Shown: piece after piece, positions 50,979-60,995 of the stretch
Layout of the letters: each line of letters begins with the position of its first letter
How positions within the stretch are numbered: the first letter of the stretch is position 1
Assembly: GCA_016936455.1 (NCBI GenBank)
Contig: JAFGXV010000047.1
Location: forward strand, 1-64,000
DNA length: 64,000 nt
Origin: Desulfuromonadaceae bacterium
GTDB lineage: Bacteria; Desulfobacterota; Desulfuromonadia; Desulfuromonadales; Desulfuromonadaceae
Direction: 5' to 3'
Position numbers and translations under genes: made by a program
Notes under the pieces: model-generated
The model's database searches: none
Told to the model about the DNA's origin: nothing
Seen by the model: only the letters and a program-made list of their open reading frames with translations

Positions 50979-51964
50979 TGAATATGGAAACCTTGAATAG
51001 TATCACACCCGAATTAATCCGCATTGTCATGGCGGTTGTTGGTGGCGTGGTGATCGTTTTCGGCAATGCCCTGGTCATGGGCTACCTGGAGCGTAAACTC
51101 GCCGGCCATTTCCAGCGGCGCCCCGGCCCGATGGAAGTTGGTTTCCACGGGATTCTGCAGCTGCTGATCGACGGCGTCAAGCTGATGGGCAAGCAGTTGG
51201 TGGTTCCCGCCCAGGCGGACAAAAAACTGTTCATGCTGGCACCGATGCTGTCTTTTGTCCCCGTTTTTCTGCCGCTGCTGGTGATTCCGTTCAGCGACAA
51301 GATGCAGGCCTTTGACCTGGATGTCGGCCTGCTGTTCATTCTGGCTGTTGCCGCCATCAACGTGCTGGCGATTCTGGTCGGCGGCTGGGGTTCGAACAAC
51401 AAGTACTCCCTGTTCGGTGCCTTCCGCTCCGTCGCCCAGAACGTTGCTTACGAGATTCCGATGCTGATTTCGCTGTTGGCCATTGTTTTCATGACCAACA
51501 CCTTCAGCTTGAAAGGGATTGTTGAGGCGCAGAATATCTGGTTTGTCGTGCTGCAGCCGGTGGCCTTCCTGATCTACCTGGTCTGTATGGTGGCCGAGAC
51601 CAACCGCGCGCCGTTCGACCTGCCGGAAGCGGAGAGTGAACTGACCGCCGGTTTCCACACGGAGTACAGCGGCATGGGCTTCAGCTTGTTCATGATGGCG
51701 GAATACACCAACATGTTCATTTGCTGCAGCATCGCCACGGTCTTTTTCCTCGGCGGCACGTCAGGAATTCCCCTGCCCTATTTTGAGTACACCGGTGCGA
51801 TCTGGTTCGTGGCCAAGGTCTACTTGCTGATGTTCTTCCTGGTATGGATCCGCTGGACCTATCCGCGTACTCGTTTTGATCAGCTGATGAACCTGTGCTG
51901 GAAGTACCTGATTCCGTTCTCCCTGGTTAATCTCCTAATTACTGTTGTGGTAGTGAAGCTATGA
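50978..51964 (+). CDS. nuoH: NADH-quinone oxidoreductase subunit H
   Basis: 328 aa; YLERKLAGHFQRRPGPMEVG; AETNRAPFDLPEAESELTAGFHTEYSGM. Confidence 0.98.
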   Translation: MNMETLNSITPELIRIVMAVVGGVVIVFGNALVMGYLERKLAGHFQRRPGPMEVGFHGILQLLIDGVKLMGKQLVVPAQADKKLFMLAPMLSFVPVFLPLLVIPFSDKMQAFDLDVGLLFILAVAAINVLAILVGGWGSNNKYSLFGAFRSVAQNVAYEIPMLISLLAIVFMTNTFSLKGIVEAQNIWFVVLQPVAFLIYLVCMVAETNRAPFDLPEAESELTAGFHTEYSGMGFSLFMMAEYTNMFICCSIATVFFLGGTSGIPLPYFEYTGAIWFVAKVYLLMFFLVWIRWTYPRTRFDQLMNLCWKYLIPFSLVNLLITVVVVKL

Positions 51965-52401
51965 AAGCCTATTTTACTGAACTGTTTACGGGATTTTGGA
52001 GCCTGATCGTCGGTCTCAAGGTGACGCTCAAGGCATTGTTTTCACCCATTGTCACCACGCAGTATCCCCGGGAAAAGATTGAGATTACACCGAATTATCG
52101 GGGGCATATCGATCTGCTCAAGGACCCGGAGACCGGAACCCACAAGTGCATCACCTGCGGTTCCTGTATGCGCGAGTGCCCGTCGGACTGCATCGTGATC
52201 GATGGTGAAAAGCGCGAAGGCGTCAAGGGCAAGGTGCTGACCGTCTTTACACTGGATTTCACCAAATGCAGCCTGTGCGGAGCCTGTGTCGAAACCTGCC
52301 CGACTGGCGCCATTGACTACTCCAATGAGTATGAACTGGCCGGACGAGCGCGCAGTGATTTTTATTACGATTTGATCAAGAGGATGGAGGAACGGCAATG
52401 A
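51961..52401 (+). CDS. nuoI: NADH-quinone oxidoreductase subunit I
   Basis: Two 4Fe-4S motifs CITCGSCMRECPSDCI and CSLCGACVETCPTGAI. Confidence 0.96.
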   Translation: MKAYFTELFTGFWSLIVGLKVTLKALFSPIVTTQYPREKIEITPNYRGHIDLLKDPETGTHKCITCGSCMRECPSDCIVIDGEKREGVKGKVLTVFTLDFTKCSLCGACVETCPTGAIDYSNEYELAGRARSDFYYDLIKRMEERQ

Positions 52402-52922
52402 TCGTTTATCGTTATATCGCCGAGGCCCTCTTTTATGCCTTCATGATTCTCACATTCATGGGCGGTTACATGGCCGTACGCTCCCGGATGCTGATGCATG
52501 CTGTGCTGGGTCTGGCGGTCTCGTTATTGGGTGTGGCAGGGCTGTACTTCCATCTCGGAAGTCCGTTTTTGGCCACCATGCAGATCCTGATTTACGTTGG
52601 TGCGGTCTGTATCATGATCGTGCTTGGTGTCATGCTCGGTAATACGCCGGATCAGTTGGCCGCCAAGAATTTCAAGGGTCGCAATCTGGTGCTGGCGCTT
52701 GGAGCCTGCACGGCCGCCTTTATGACTCTGTTTGTGACGTTGAGCCAGACCCGGTTTGCACCGGCAGCTGAGCGGGTTGGTGACATGTCCATCCGCTTCA
52801 TCGGTGAAAATCTGCTGTTCCAGTACTGTCTGGCCTTCGAATTGATTTCCGTCATTCTGTTGACAGCGATTATCGGTGCCATCATTCTGGCGCGCGATGG
52901 CCGGGAGGAGACAGCGAAATGA
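52398..52922 (+). CDS. nuoJ: NADH-quinone oxidoreductase subunit J
   Basis: 174-aa membrane protein, MQILIYVGAVCIMIVLGVML, operon position. Confidence 0.94.
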   Translation: MIVYRYIAEALFYAFMILTFMGGYMAVRSRMLMHAVLGLAVSLLGVAGLYFHLGSPFLATMQILIYVGAVCIMIVLGVMLGNTPDQLAAKNFKGRNLVLALGACTAAFMTLFVTLSQTRFAPAAERVGDMSIRFIGENLLFQYCLAFELISVILLTAIIGAIILARDGREETAK

Positions 52923-53236
52923 TTATCAGCGATAACCTGAATACCTATTTGATTATCGCAGCAATCCTGCTGGTAATCGGTCTTTACGGCATGCTGCAGC
53001 ATCGCTCCTTGATCGGCATGTTGATTTCAAGTGAGTTTATCCTCAACGGTGCCGGACTCAACTTCATGGCGTTCAATCGCTTTGTGGCGCCGAACCCGGC
53101 AGTCGGTCAGATTTATACCCTGTTTATCATGGGTATTGCGGCGGCTGAGGCGGCGATCGTGGTCAGTATCATCATTGCCGTTTACCGTAAGTACCGCAAT
53201 GAGGATCCGGCTGAGGTTCAGGATCTGAAACTCTGA
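52919..53236 (+). CDS. nuoK: NADH-quinone oxidoreductase subunit K
   Basis: 105 aa; LLVIGLYGMLQHRSLIGMLISSEFILNGAGLNFMAF. Confidence 0.97.
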   Translation: MIISDNLNTYLIIAAILLVIGLYGMLQHRSLIGMLISSEFILNGAGLNFMAFNRFVAPNPAVGQIYTLFIMGIAAAEAAIVVSIIIAVYRKYRNEDPAEVQDLKL

Positions 53237-53321
53237 TCCTGTACGGCTGATGGTTATGTTATCTGTAACGGCTGTTTCGATCCCTTGAGGATCGGGACCA
53301 CCACCTGAGAAAGCACTTGTA

Positions 53322-54815
53322 ATGAACACGATAATCACGAGCAAGATTGTTCTGACCATGCTGATCCCGATGGTCACGGGAGTGCTGGTCATGTTTTCGG
53401 GGAAGAAGCCGAATCTGCGTGACAGCTGGTCGACGCTCGGTGCGATCCTCACTTTTGCATCGGTGCTGCAGTTTCTGCCGACCATACTGGATGGTACCCA
53501 GCTCCAATATACGCTGTTCGAGCTGTATCCGGGTATCACGGTCAAGCTGAACCTGGATGGCCTGGGCGTGGTCTTTGCCCTCGTTGCCTCGTTCCTGTGG
53601 ATTCTGGCCAGTCTTTACTGCGTCGGCTACATGCGCGGACTCAACGAGCATGCTCAGACCCGTTTTTATGTCTGCTATGCCGTCTCCGTTGGCGCAGCCA
53701 TGGGTGCCGCGTTTGCCGGCAACCTGTTTACCCTGTACCTGTTCTACGAGATCGTTTCGATCTTTACCTATCCTCTGGTCATGCACCATCAGGATGAAGA
53801 GGGGTATGCCGGTGCCAAGAAGTACATTGTCTACCTGATGTTCACCTCCAAGGCGTTTTTGCTGCCGGCGATGGTGATTATCTACGTCCTGGCGGGAACC
53901 CTCGACTTCCAGACCGCAGGCATCGCGCAGGGCATTTTCCCGGCTGAGGCGGATCGCTTTGTCGTTGGCATCGCCTACCTGCTGTGCCTGTTCGGCTTTG
54001 CCAAGTCCGGTATCATGCCGCTGCATAACTGGCTGCCGGACGCGATGGTTGCACCGACTCCGGTCAGTGCGTTGCTCCATGCGGTCGTCGTTGTTAAGGT
54101 CGGTGTCTTCTCGACCTGCCGCGTCATGCTGTCGATCTTCGGCACCAACATCCTGCATGAAACCGGACTGGGGATTTTTACCGCCTACTTCGTGTCGGTG
54201 ACGATTCTGACCGCCTCGATCATAGCTCTGACCAAGACCAATCTCAAGGCGCGACTGGCCTACTCGACGGTCAGCCAGCTGTCCTATATCATCCTCGGTG
54301 TGGCCATGTTGACACCGAACTCGATTACGGGTGGTCTGATTCACATTGCCAACCACGCTTTTGCAAAGATCACGCTGTTCTTCGCGGCCGGTTGTATCTT
54401 CGTTGCCAGCGGCAAGAAGGATATCGGCGAGATGGGTGGCCTGGGCTACCGCATGCCCTTTACCCTGATTGCCTTCGCTGTGGCCTCGCTGGGCATGATC
54501 GGCGCTCCACCCGTGGGTGGCTTTGTCACCAAGTGGTATCTGGCACTGGGCACCATGGACATCCACAACTGGATCCTGCTGTGCGTGCTGCTGGCCAGTA
54601 GCTTGCTCAATGCCGGGTATTTTGTGCCCATCTTCCTGCAGGCTTTCTTCGGCAAGCCGTTGCCGGAAGACGAAGGTGTGACCGGAAGTCTGGAAAACAA
54701 GCCGCTGATTATGTTCATGGTGGTGCCGCTGGTCATTACCGCGACGCTGTCGGTACTGGTCGGTATTTATCCGGATCTGTTCCTGAACCTCATTAACCTG
54801 ATGGTGAAGTCATGA
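53322..54815 (+). CDS. MrpD/NuoM-like proton-conducting antiporter subunit
   Basis: 497 aa; LFYEIVSIFTYPLVMHHQDEEGYAGAKKYIVYLMFTSKAFLLPAM; KSGIMPLHNWLPDAMVAPTPVSALLHAVVVVKVGVF. Confidence 0.88.
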   Translation: MNTIITSKIVLTMLIPMVTGVLVMFSGKKPNLRDSWSTLGAILTFASVLQFLPTILDGTQLQYTLFELYPGITVKLNLDGLGVVFALVASFLWILASLYCVGYMRGLNEHAQTRFYVCYAVSVGAAMGAAFAGNLFTLYLFYEIVSIFTYPLVMHHQDEEGYAGAKKYIVYLMFTSKAFLLPAMVIIYVLAGTLDFQTAGIAQGIFPAEADRFVVGIAYLLCLFGFAKSGIMPLHNWLPDAMVAPTPVSALLHAVVVVKVGVFSTCRVMLSIFGTNILHETGLGIFTAYFVSVTILTASIIALTKTNLKARLAYSTVSQLSYIILGVAMLTPNSITGGLIHIANHAFAKITLFFAAGCIFVASGKKDIGEMGGLGYRMPFTLIAFAVASLGMIGAPPVGGFVTKWYLALGTMDIHNWILLCVLLASSLLNAGYFVPIFLQAFFGKPLPEDEGVTGSLENKPLIMFMVVPLVITATLSVLVGIYPDLFLNLINLMVKS

Positions 54816-55060
54816 TCGTTCAAGTCATTACTTATTTGCGTGAGAGATCGGCCATGATGAAGTGGATTTTCCTCTCTTATCTGGCTTTCGCTCTCGTCTT
54901 CGATTTCTTTGCAGACCGGCATCATGCCCATTTCTGGGGGGATCATGTGATCGGCTTCTGGGCGATCTTTGGCCTCCTGGGTTGTCTGCTGATGATTGTT
55001 TTCTGTAAAGGGCTGTCGCACGTATGGCTGGAGAGGGATACGGATTATTATGACAAGTAG
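54812..55060 (+). CDS. Small membrane protein embedded in the complex I operon
   Basis: 82 aa with two predicted TM helices; ATGA overlap with upstream gene and overlap with downstream gene. Confidence 0.7.
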   Translation: MIVQVITYLRERSAMMKWIFLSYLAFALVFDFFADRHHAHFWGDHVIGFWAIFGLLGCLLMIVFCKGLSHVWLERDTDYYDK

Positions 55061-56816
55061 TATTTTTATGCACCCGGCGGCGCTTTTCCTTGTCGGCGCG
55101 CTGCTGCTTCCCCTGTTCCGGAAGTTCAATGCCCAGAAGATCTGGTTGGTGGTTGTCCCTCTGCTGGCGTTTCTGCAGATCAAATACCTGCCTGCTTCTT
55201 TTGGCTGCGTCGAGTGGCTGGGTTTCAAGATGCAGTTTGGTCGTGTTGACCAGTTGACGATGGTCTTTCTCCACGTCTTTACCCTGATGGCGCTGATCGG
55301 CAGTATCTTCGGTCTGCACGTCAAGGAAAGCGGCCAGCATGTTGCTGCCTGGCTGTATGTGGCCGGCTCCCTCGGGACGACGCTGGCGGGCGATTACCTG
55401 ACTCTTTTCATCTTCTGGGAGCTGATGGCGTTTGCCTCGGTGTTCCTGGTCTGGTACCGCAAGAAGAAGCGCTCCATTGAGGCCGGTTTCCGCTACCTGC
55501 TGGTGCATACCTTCGGTGGTCTGGTGTTGCTCGGTGGTATCTTTCTGCGCTATCAGGCAACGCATGATCTCAGTTTTGAGCTGATTTCGCCGGATACGGC
55601 GACACTGGCCGAGTACCTGATCATGATCGGTTTCATGCTCAATGCGGCGGTTCCGCCGATTCATGCCTGGTTGCCGGACGCTTATCCCGAGGCGACGGTT
55701 ACAGGTGCGGTTTTCATGTGCGCCTTCACCACCAAGACAGCCGTCTACGTGCTGGCTCGCGGGTTTGCCGGTTTTGAAGCCCTGGCCATCATGGGTGCCA
55801 TCATGACCCTGTATGGCGTTGGCTACGCGGTTATCGAGAATGATGCGCGGCGCATTCTGGCTTATCACATCGTCAGCCAGGTCGGCTACATGGTCTGCGG
55901 CGTCGGTATTGGTACTGAAATGGCGATCAACGGTGCCTGCGCTCACGCCTACGCGCACATTCTCTACAAGGCCCTGCTGTTCATGGGTGTCGGCAGCGTT
56001 CTGGAGATGACGGGTCGCTCCAAGCTCAGTGAGCTGGGCGGTTTGTACAAATACATGCCGTTCTCCATGATCTTCACTGTGATCGGCGGCATCGCGATCT
56101 CCGGTTTCCCGTTGACCAGCGGTTTCATCAGTAAGTCGATGATTATCGCCGCAGCCGGTAATAATCACCAGCTGATCCTGATGTGCATGCTGTCTCTGGC
56201 AGCTGTCGGTACCTTCCTGTCGGTCGGTATCAAGCTGCCTTACTTCATCTGGTTCGGTCCCAAGGATTCCGGTCTCAAGCCGAAGGAAGCCTACTGGAAT
56301 ATGCAGGTCGGTATGTTCATGGCCGCCTTTATGTGTATTTTCCTCGGTGTCTATCCAGACTACCTGTACAATATGCTGCCCTACGCGGTGCACTACCATC
56401 CGTATAACAGCTACCACCTGACAGAGACCTTCCACCTGCTGGGCTTTACGGGTCTGGGTTTCTACATCATGGTGAAGTACCTCAAGCCCCACGATGTTTC
56501 CAATCTGGATCTCGACTGGTTCTACCGCCGCGGTGCAGGCTGGTTCATGTGGGTTGCGCGTAACCCCATCAATGCTGTCAATGAGTTTGTCAGCAATGTT
56601 TACCAGACAGTCGGTCTGCGTTTCACCATGGCGGCCGCACGTGCCTTGTCCTGGTTTGACTGGGAAGGCATCGACTGGGCGCTGGACGGCAGCGCCAAGG
56701 GGATCGTGCAGGGGGGTGAGCAGGTCCGCCAGTTCCAGACCGGTAAACTGCAGCAATACATCGGTGCAGCGGTTGCTCTGCTGTTCCTGGTGCTCATCGT
56801 CGTGGTGTTGATTTAA
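55050..56816 (+). CDS. NuoL/MrpD-like antiporter subunit with C-terminal extension
   Basis: Start MTSSIFMHPAALFLVGALLLPLF; AVPPIHAWLPDAYPEATVTGAVFMCAFTTKTAVYVL; C-terminal GIVQGGEQVRQFQTGKLQQYIGAAVALLFLV resembles the NuoL C-terminus. Confidence 0.85.
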   Translation: MTSSIFMHPAALFLVGALLLPLFRKFNAQKIWLVVVPLLAFLQIKYLPASFGCVEWLGFKMQFGRVDQLTMVFLHVFTLMALIGSIFGLHVKESGQHVAAWLYVAGSLGTTLAGDYLTLFIFWELMAFASVFLVWYRKKKRSIEAGFRYLLVHTFGGLVLLGGIFLRYQATHDLSFELISPDTATLAEYLIMIGFMLNAAVPPIHAWLPDAYPEATVTGAVFMCAFTTKTAVYVLARGFAGFEALAIMGAIMTLYGVGYAVIENDARRILAYHIVSQVGYMVCGVGIGTEMAINGACAHAYAHILYKALLFMGVGSVLEMTGRSKLSELGGLYKYMPFSMIFTVIGGIAISGFPLTSGFISKSMIIAAAGNNHQLILMCMLSLAAVGTFLSVGIKLPYFIWFGPKDSGLKPKEAYWNMQVGMFMAAFMCIFLGVYPDYLYNMLPYAVHYHPYNSYHLTETFHLLGFTGLGFYIMVKYLKPHDVSNLDLDWFYRRGAGWFMWVARNPINAVNEFVSNVYQTVGLRFTMAAARALSWFDWEGIDWALDGSAKGIVQGGEQVRQFQTGKLQQYIGAAVALLFLVLIVVVLI

Positions 56817-56862
56817 TTTATCGTTGCGATCTGGCAATATTCTCATACGACAGTAGGAAGTC

Positions 56863-58497
56863 ATGGAAAAGTATCTAATCCTGAACACACTGAACTACCC
56901 GATTTTGTCGATGCTGCTGCTGGTGCCGCTGATCGGGGCCGTTGTCGCCATGTTCCTGCGTGGCGATACCCTGCAGAAGTTCTGGGCTCTGGCCGTAACG
57001 ACTGTCACGGCTGTGATCTCCATTCCCCTGTGGAACTGTTTTGACCGTTCCACAGCCAAATACCAGTTCGTTGAACTGCGCCACTGGTTCCCGGCGCTGA
57101 ATCTGGATTACGTCGTCGGCGTTGACGGCATCAGCGTACTGCTGGTTCTGCTGACCACCTTTGTCATGCCGCTGTGTATCCTGTGCTCCTGGACCTACAT
57201 CCAGAAGCGGATCAAGGAATTCATGATCGTGACCCTGCTGATGGAAACCGCCATGCTCGGTGTCTTCGTCAGCCTGAACACGGTCCTGTTCTACATCTTC
57301 TGGGAAGGCATGCTGGTTCCCATGTACCTGATCATTGCGATCTGGGGTGGTGACCGCAAGGACTACGCGTCCATCAAGTTCTTCCTCTACACCTTTGCCG
57401 GAAGTATCTTCCTGCTGGTGTCGATTGTTGCCCTGTATATCCATACCGGGACCTTCTTTATTCCCGAACTGATGGATCATACCTATGGCTTCGCGTTCCA
57501 GATGTGGGTATTCCTGGCTTGCGCTCTGGGTTTCGCCATCAAGATGCCGATGTTTCCGTTCCACACCTGGCTGCCGGCTGCGCACGTTCAGGCGCCGACG
57601 GCGGGATCGGTTATCCTGGCCAGTATTCTGCTGAAGATGGGTGGTTACGGATTCCTGCGTTTCTGCCTGCCGATTGCCCCGGCTGCAACCTTCTACTGCA
57701 TGCCGTACCTGATCATCATGTCGTTGGTCAGCATTATCGTCGGTGGTTATCTGGCTCTGGGTCAGTCGGACATCAAGAAACTGATTGCCTACTCATCCGT
57801 CGGTCACATGGGTTTTGTCACCTTGGGGATTTTCCTGCTCAATGATGCTGGGATCAAAGGGGCCATGCTGCAGATGATCAACCATGGTGTGACGACAGGG
57901 GCGCTGTTTATCCTGATCGGTCTGATCTACGAGCGCACCCACAGCCGTGAGCTGTCGGTGAATAACAAGCTTGGGATGATCATGCCGATCTACGTCACCT
58001 TCCTCGGTATTTTCTCGCTGTCCTCGCTGGCCTTCCCTGGAACCAACAGTTTTGTCGGTGAGTTCCTGGTGCTGTTCGGCGCATTTGAAAAGTATCCTCT
58101 GGTGGGTGCCATGGCTATTCCCGGTGCCATTCTGGCAGCGGCCTACATGCTGCGCATGCTGCAGAAAATGGTATGGGATGATTCCGATGGTCATGGTCAT
58201 CACCATGATGACGACCACGGCCATGGCGATCATGGCGACGCACACGGCCATGACAGCCATGTCCTGGCGGACTGTAATTTCCGTGAGATTCTTCAGCTGG
58301 CGTTTCTGACGATCTTTGTGTTCTGGATCGGTCTTCATCCCACGCCGCTGCTGGATATGATGGATACAAGTATTGCTCACCTGATTCATCAGGTGGATGC
58401 CGGCAGTGTGGTTCACGATGCTGTCCAGCATCATGGTGAGCATCATGCTCTGCTGAATCAGGCTGGTGCCTGGGTCAAGAGTATCGTTAGCTTCTAA
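56863..58497 (+). CDS. nuoM: NADH-quinone oxidoreductase subunit M
   Basis: 544 aa; FYIFWEGMLVPMYLIIAIWGG; FPFHTWLPAAHVQAPTAGSVILASILLKMGGYGFLRF; His-rich insert near the C-terminus. Confidence 0.95.
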   Translation: MEKYLILNTLNYPILSMLLLVPLIGAVVAMFLRGDTLQKFWALAVTTVTAVISIPLWNCFDRSTAKYQFVELRHWFPALNLDYVVGVDGISVLLVLLTTFVMPLCILCSWTYIQKRIKEFMIVTLLMETAMLGVFVSLNTVLFYIFWEGMLVPMYLIIAIWGGDRKDYASIKFFLYTFAGSIFLLVSIVALYIHTGTFFIPELMDHTYGFAFQMWVFLACALGFAIKMPMFPFHTWLPAAHVQAPTAGSVILASILLKMGGYGFLRFCLPIAPAATFYCMPYLIIMSLVSIIVGGYLALGQSDIKKLIAYSSVGHMGFVTLGIFLLNDAGIKGAMLQMINHGVTTGALFILIGLIYERTHSRELSVNNKLGMIMPIYVTFLGIFSLSSLAFPGTNSFVGEFLVLFGAFEKYPLVGAMAIPGAILAAAYMLRMLQKMVWDDSDGHGHHHDDDHGHGDHGDAHGHDSHVLADCNFREILQLAFLTIFVFWIGLHPTPLLDMMDTSIAHLIHQVDAGSVVHDAVQHHGEHHALLNQAGAWVKSIVSF

Positions 58498-58516
58498 CTA
58501 AAGAATCGGATCAATT

Positions 58517-59935
58517 ATGCTGAACACAGTTTTTATGCCCGAGTTGGCACTGATGTTAATGGTCCTGGTTTTGTTTTTCATGACCTTGGGCAAGTTCCGT
58601 ACGGGAACCATTCAGGGTGTCAGCCTTGTACTGAGCGCTGTTACCATTGTGGCGGCAGTCGCCAGCTTTAAAGCACAGGGAAGCCTGTTCTTTGACGTGT
58701 ACCAGGTTGATACACTGTCGCAATTGTTTAAACTGATCATCCTGAGCGGCCTGTTCCTGATCTTCTATCTGGGCCGTGGCCTGACTGGCATTACCGCCAA
58801 GCTTCATGCCGAGTACAACATGTTTCTCAGCATCAGTGCCCTGGGTCTGGTGTTCCTGAGCAGTTCCGTTGAACTGTTGACGATTCTGCTGAGCTTGGAA
58901 ATTTCTTCTTACGCTCTGTATGTCGTCATTCCTTTCCGCAATGGCCAGGGTCGCATGCATGTTGAAGCCGCGATTAAATATGTTCTTTTTGGTGCGGCAT
59001 CGACGGGTCTGACTTTGTATGGCATGAGCTACATCTTTGGTCTGGCACATACAACGTACTTGAATGAACTGGCTAAAATCGTTCCGGCACTGGTGGCAAC
59101 GCAGCCGCTGGCCATTATCGCCATGATTCTGGTGCTGGTTTGCTTCTTCTACAAGTTGGCTATGTTTCCCATGCATTTCTGGACCCCGGACGTTTATCAA
59201 GGGGCCGCAAATGAAACGACCAGTTTCGTAGCGACCCTGCCGAAAGCAGGTGCGGTGCTGCTGCTGCTGCGACTGGTGTCCGTTGCTGGAGCTGATATTA
59301 CTCAGGTCACCTGGGTACTGGCGACCATTGCCGTCTTCTCCATGACCCTGGGAAATATGTCGGCGCTGGTTCAGACCGATCTCAAGCGCCTGCTGGCTTA
59401 TTCCAGTATCGCGCATGCCGGTTACGTGATGCTCGGCATCCTGACTGCGGATGAACTCGGCATGGCCGCTGCCGTGTTTTACGTTATCGGTTACCTGTTG
59501 ATGAATCTCGGCTGTTTTTACGTGATCTATAACATTTCTCCCGAAGGCCAGAACGTGACCTTTGACGACCTGAAGGGCTTGTCAAAACGTGCGCCGCTGC
59601 TGGCGTTGACCCTTCTGGTGTCCGCGTTCGGCATGGCCGGTATCCCGCCGACCATCGGTTTTATTGGTAAGTTCATCATCTTCACAGGCGCGATCCACAA
59701 AGGTTTCTATGCACTGGTGATTATCGCCGTGATTAACGCTGCGGTGGCCGCTTTCTATTATCTGAAGATGGCACGTGCTGCGTATACCAGCAGTGAAGAT
59801 GATGTGGCGCCGATCGCTCTGCCGATTACCACGAAAGCCTTGGGCGTTTTCTTCATTCTGGCTATTATCCTCATCGGTTCACTGCCTCAGAGTTTTCTGG
59901 CTGTGGCGAAAGAGGCTGTTGCTGGTCTGCTGTAA
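58517..59935 (+). CDS. nuoN: NADH-quinone oxidoreductase subunit N
   Basis: 472 aa; YKLAMFPMHFWTPDVYQGAANETTSFVATLPKAGAVLLLLR. Confidence 0.96.
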   Translation: MLNTVFMPELALMLMVLVLFFMTLGKFRTGTIQGVSLVLSAVTIVAAVASFKAQGSLFFDVYQVDTLSQLFKLIILSGLFLIFYLGRGLTGITAKLHAEYNMFLSISALGLVFLSSSVELLTILLSLEISSYALYVVIPFRNGQGRMHVEAAIKYVLFGAASTGLTLYGMSYIFGLAHTTYLNELAKIVPALVATQPLAIIAMILVLVCFFYKLAMFPMHFWTPDVYQGAANETTSFVATLPKAGAVLLLLRLVSVAGADITQVTWVLATIAVFSMTLGNMSALVQTDLKRLLAYSSIAHAGYVMLGILTADELGMAAAVFYVIGYLLMNLGCFYVIYNISPEGQNVTFDDLKGLSKRAPLLALTLLVSAFGMAGIPPTIGFIGKFIIFTGAIHKGFYALVIIAVINAAVAAFYYLKMARAAYTSSEDDVAPIALPITTKALGVFFILAIILIGSLPQSFLAVAKEAVAGLL

Positions 59936-59957
59936 AAAACGACACATACAGTTGATT

Positions 59958-59990
59958 AAAAGCTCCCGCAAAGCGGGAGCTTTTTTTTTA
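59958..59990 (+). terminator. Rho-independent terminator of nuo operon
   Basis: AAAAGCTCCCGC-aaa-GCGGGAGCTTTTTTTTT. Confidence 0.93.
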
Positions 59991-60073
59991 TCATCTGGTG
60001 ATTGATACGCTGTGCGCGTGCGGTTCGAGTAAACTCTGGTAAGGTAGTTGAAACGAGTCGAGGAGGTGATTGT

Positions 60074-60982
60074 ATGCAGCTTGGGATGGTCGGATTGGGC
60101 CGTATGGGTCTTGGTATGGTGCGTCGGCTGGTGGAACGCGGTCATGAAGTTGTGGTGTGGAACCGGAGTGCTGATAAGGTTTCCGAGGCCGCGCGCTATG
60201 GTGCCACAGTCAGTTCAGATCTGCACGACATGATTGAGAAGTTGACGCCGCCAAGGGTGGTGTGGCTGATGCTTCCGGAATCCGTGGTGGATGATTACCT
60301 CGACAAAATCGCTCCCTGGCTCGAAGCAGGTGACTGTCTCGTAGATGGGGGAAACAGCCATTACAAAAAAGATATTCAACGTTTCGACAGGCTCAAGCAG
60401 CAGGGTTTGCGGTATGTTGATGCCGGAGTCAGTGGCGGAATCTGGGGGCTGGATGTTGGCTATTGCCTGATGGTCGGTGGCGAAAAAGAGGTTTACGAGA
60501 AGTTGGAACCGATATTCATTGATCTCGCACCGCCTCAGGGCTGTTTATACTGCGGGCCCGCTGGAGCAGGACATTTTACCAAGATGATTCATAATGGAAT
60601 CGAATACGGCATGATGCAGGCCTACAGCGAAGGGTTTGCGTTAATCCATGCGTCCCCCTATGCCGAGCAGCTGAACTTTGCCGAGTTGGCAAGATTGTGG
60701 AATCAAGGTAGCGTTGTGCGCTCCTGGTTGCTGGAGCTGCTTGAAAGGGCCTTTGTCCAGGATCCCCGGCTTGAACAGCTCTCGGGGTATGTCGACGATT
60801 CCGGGGAGGGGCGCTGGACGGTTGAGCAGGCCATTGAAACGGCGGTTGCAACGCCGGTTATTGCCGCGGCGCTGTTCCAGCGCTTCCAGTCTCGAACTGA
60901 AAATTCATTTAATGATCGTGTCCTGGCCGCGCTTCGCCAGCAATTTGGGGGCCACGCAGTAAGGTCGGGACTAAAAGAATAA
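60074..60982 (+). CDS. gnd: 6-phosphogluconate dehydrogenase (short decarboxylating form)
   Basis: 302 aa; MQLGMVGLGRMGLGMVRRLVERGHEVVVWNRS; VDGGNSHYKKDIQR; AGHFTKMIHNGIEYGMMQAYSEGF; RBS AGGAGG. Confidence 0.95.
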   Translation: MQLGMVGLGRMGLGMVRRLVERGHEVVVWNRSADKVSEAARYGATVSSDLHDMIEKLTPPRVVWLMLPESVVDDYLDKIAPWLEAGDCLVDGGNSHYKKDIQRFDRLKQQGLRYVDAGVSGGIWGLDVGYCLMVGGEKEVYEKLEPIFIDLAPPQGCLYCGPAGAGHFTKMIHNGIEYGMMQAYSEGFALIHASPYAEQLNFAELARLWNQGSVVRSWLLELLERAFVQDPRLEQLSGYVDDSGEGRWTVEQAIETAVATPVIAAALFQRFQSRTENSFNDRVLAALRQQFGGHAVRSGLKE

Positions 60983-60995
60983 ACAAGAGGGTGCC

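Noticed and set aside
53259-54566. 435-aa minus-strand ORF antisense to the MrpD-like gene
   Set aside because: Same reason: polar low-complexity shadow of a membrane protein gene.
54828-56888. 686-aa minus-strand ORF antisense to complex I genes
   Set aside because: His/Gln/Asp-rich antisense translation of hydrophobic TM codons; no domain.
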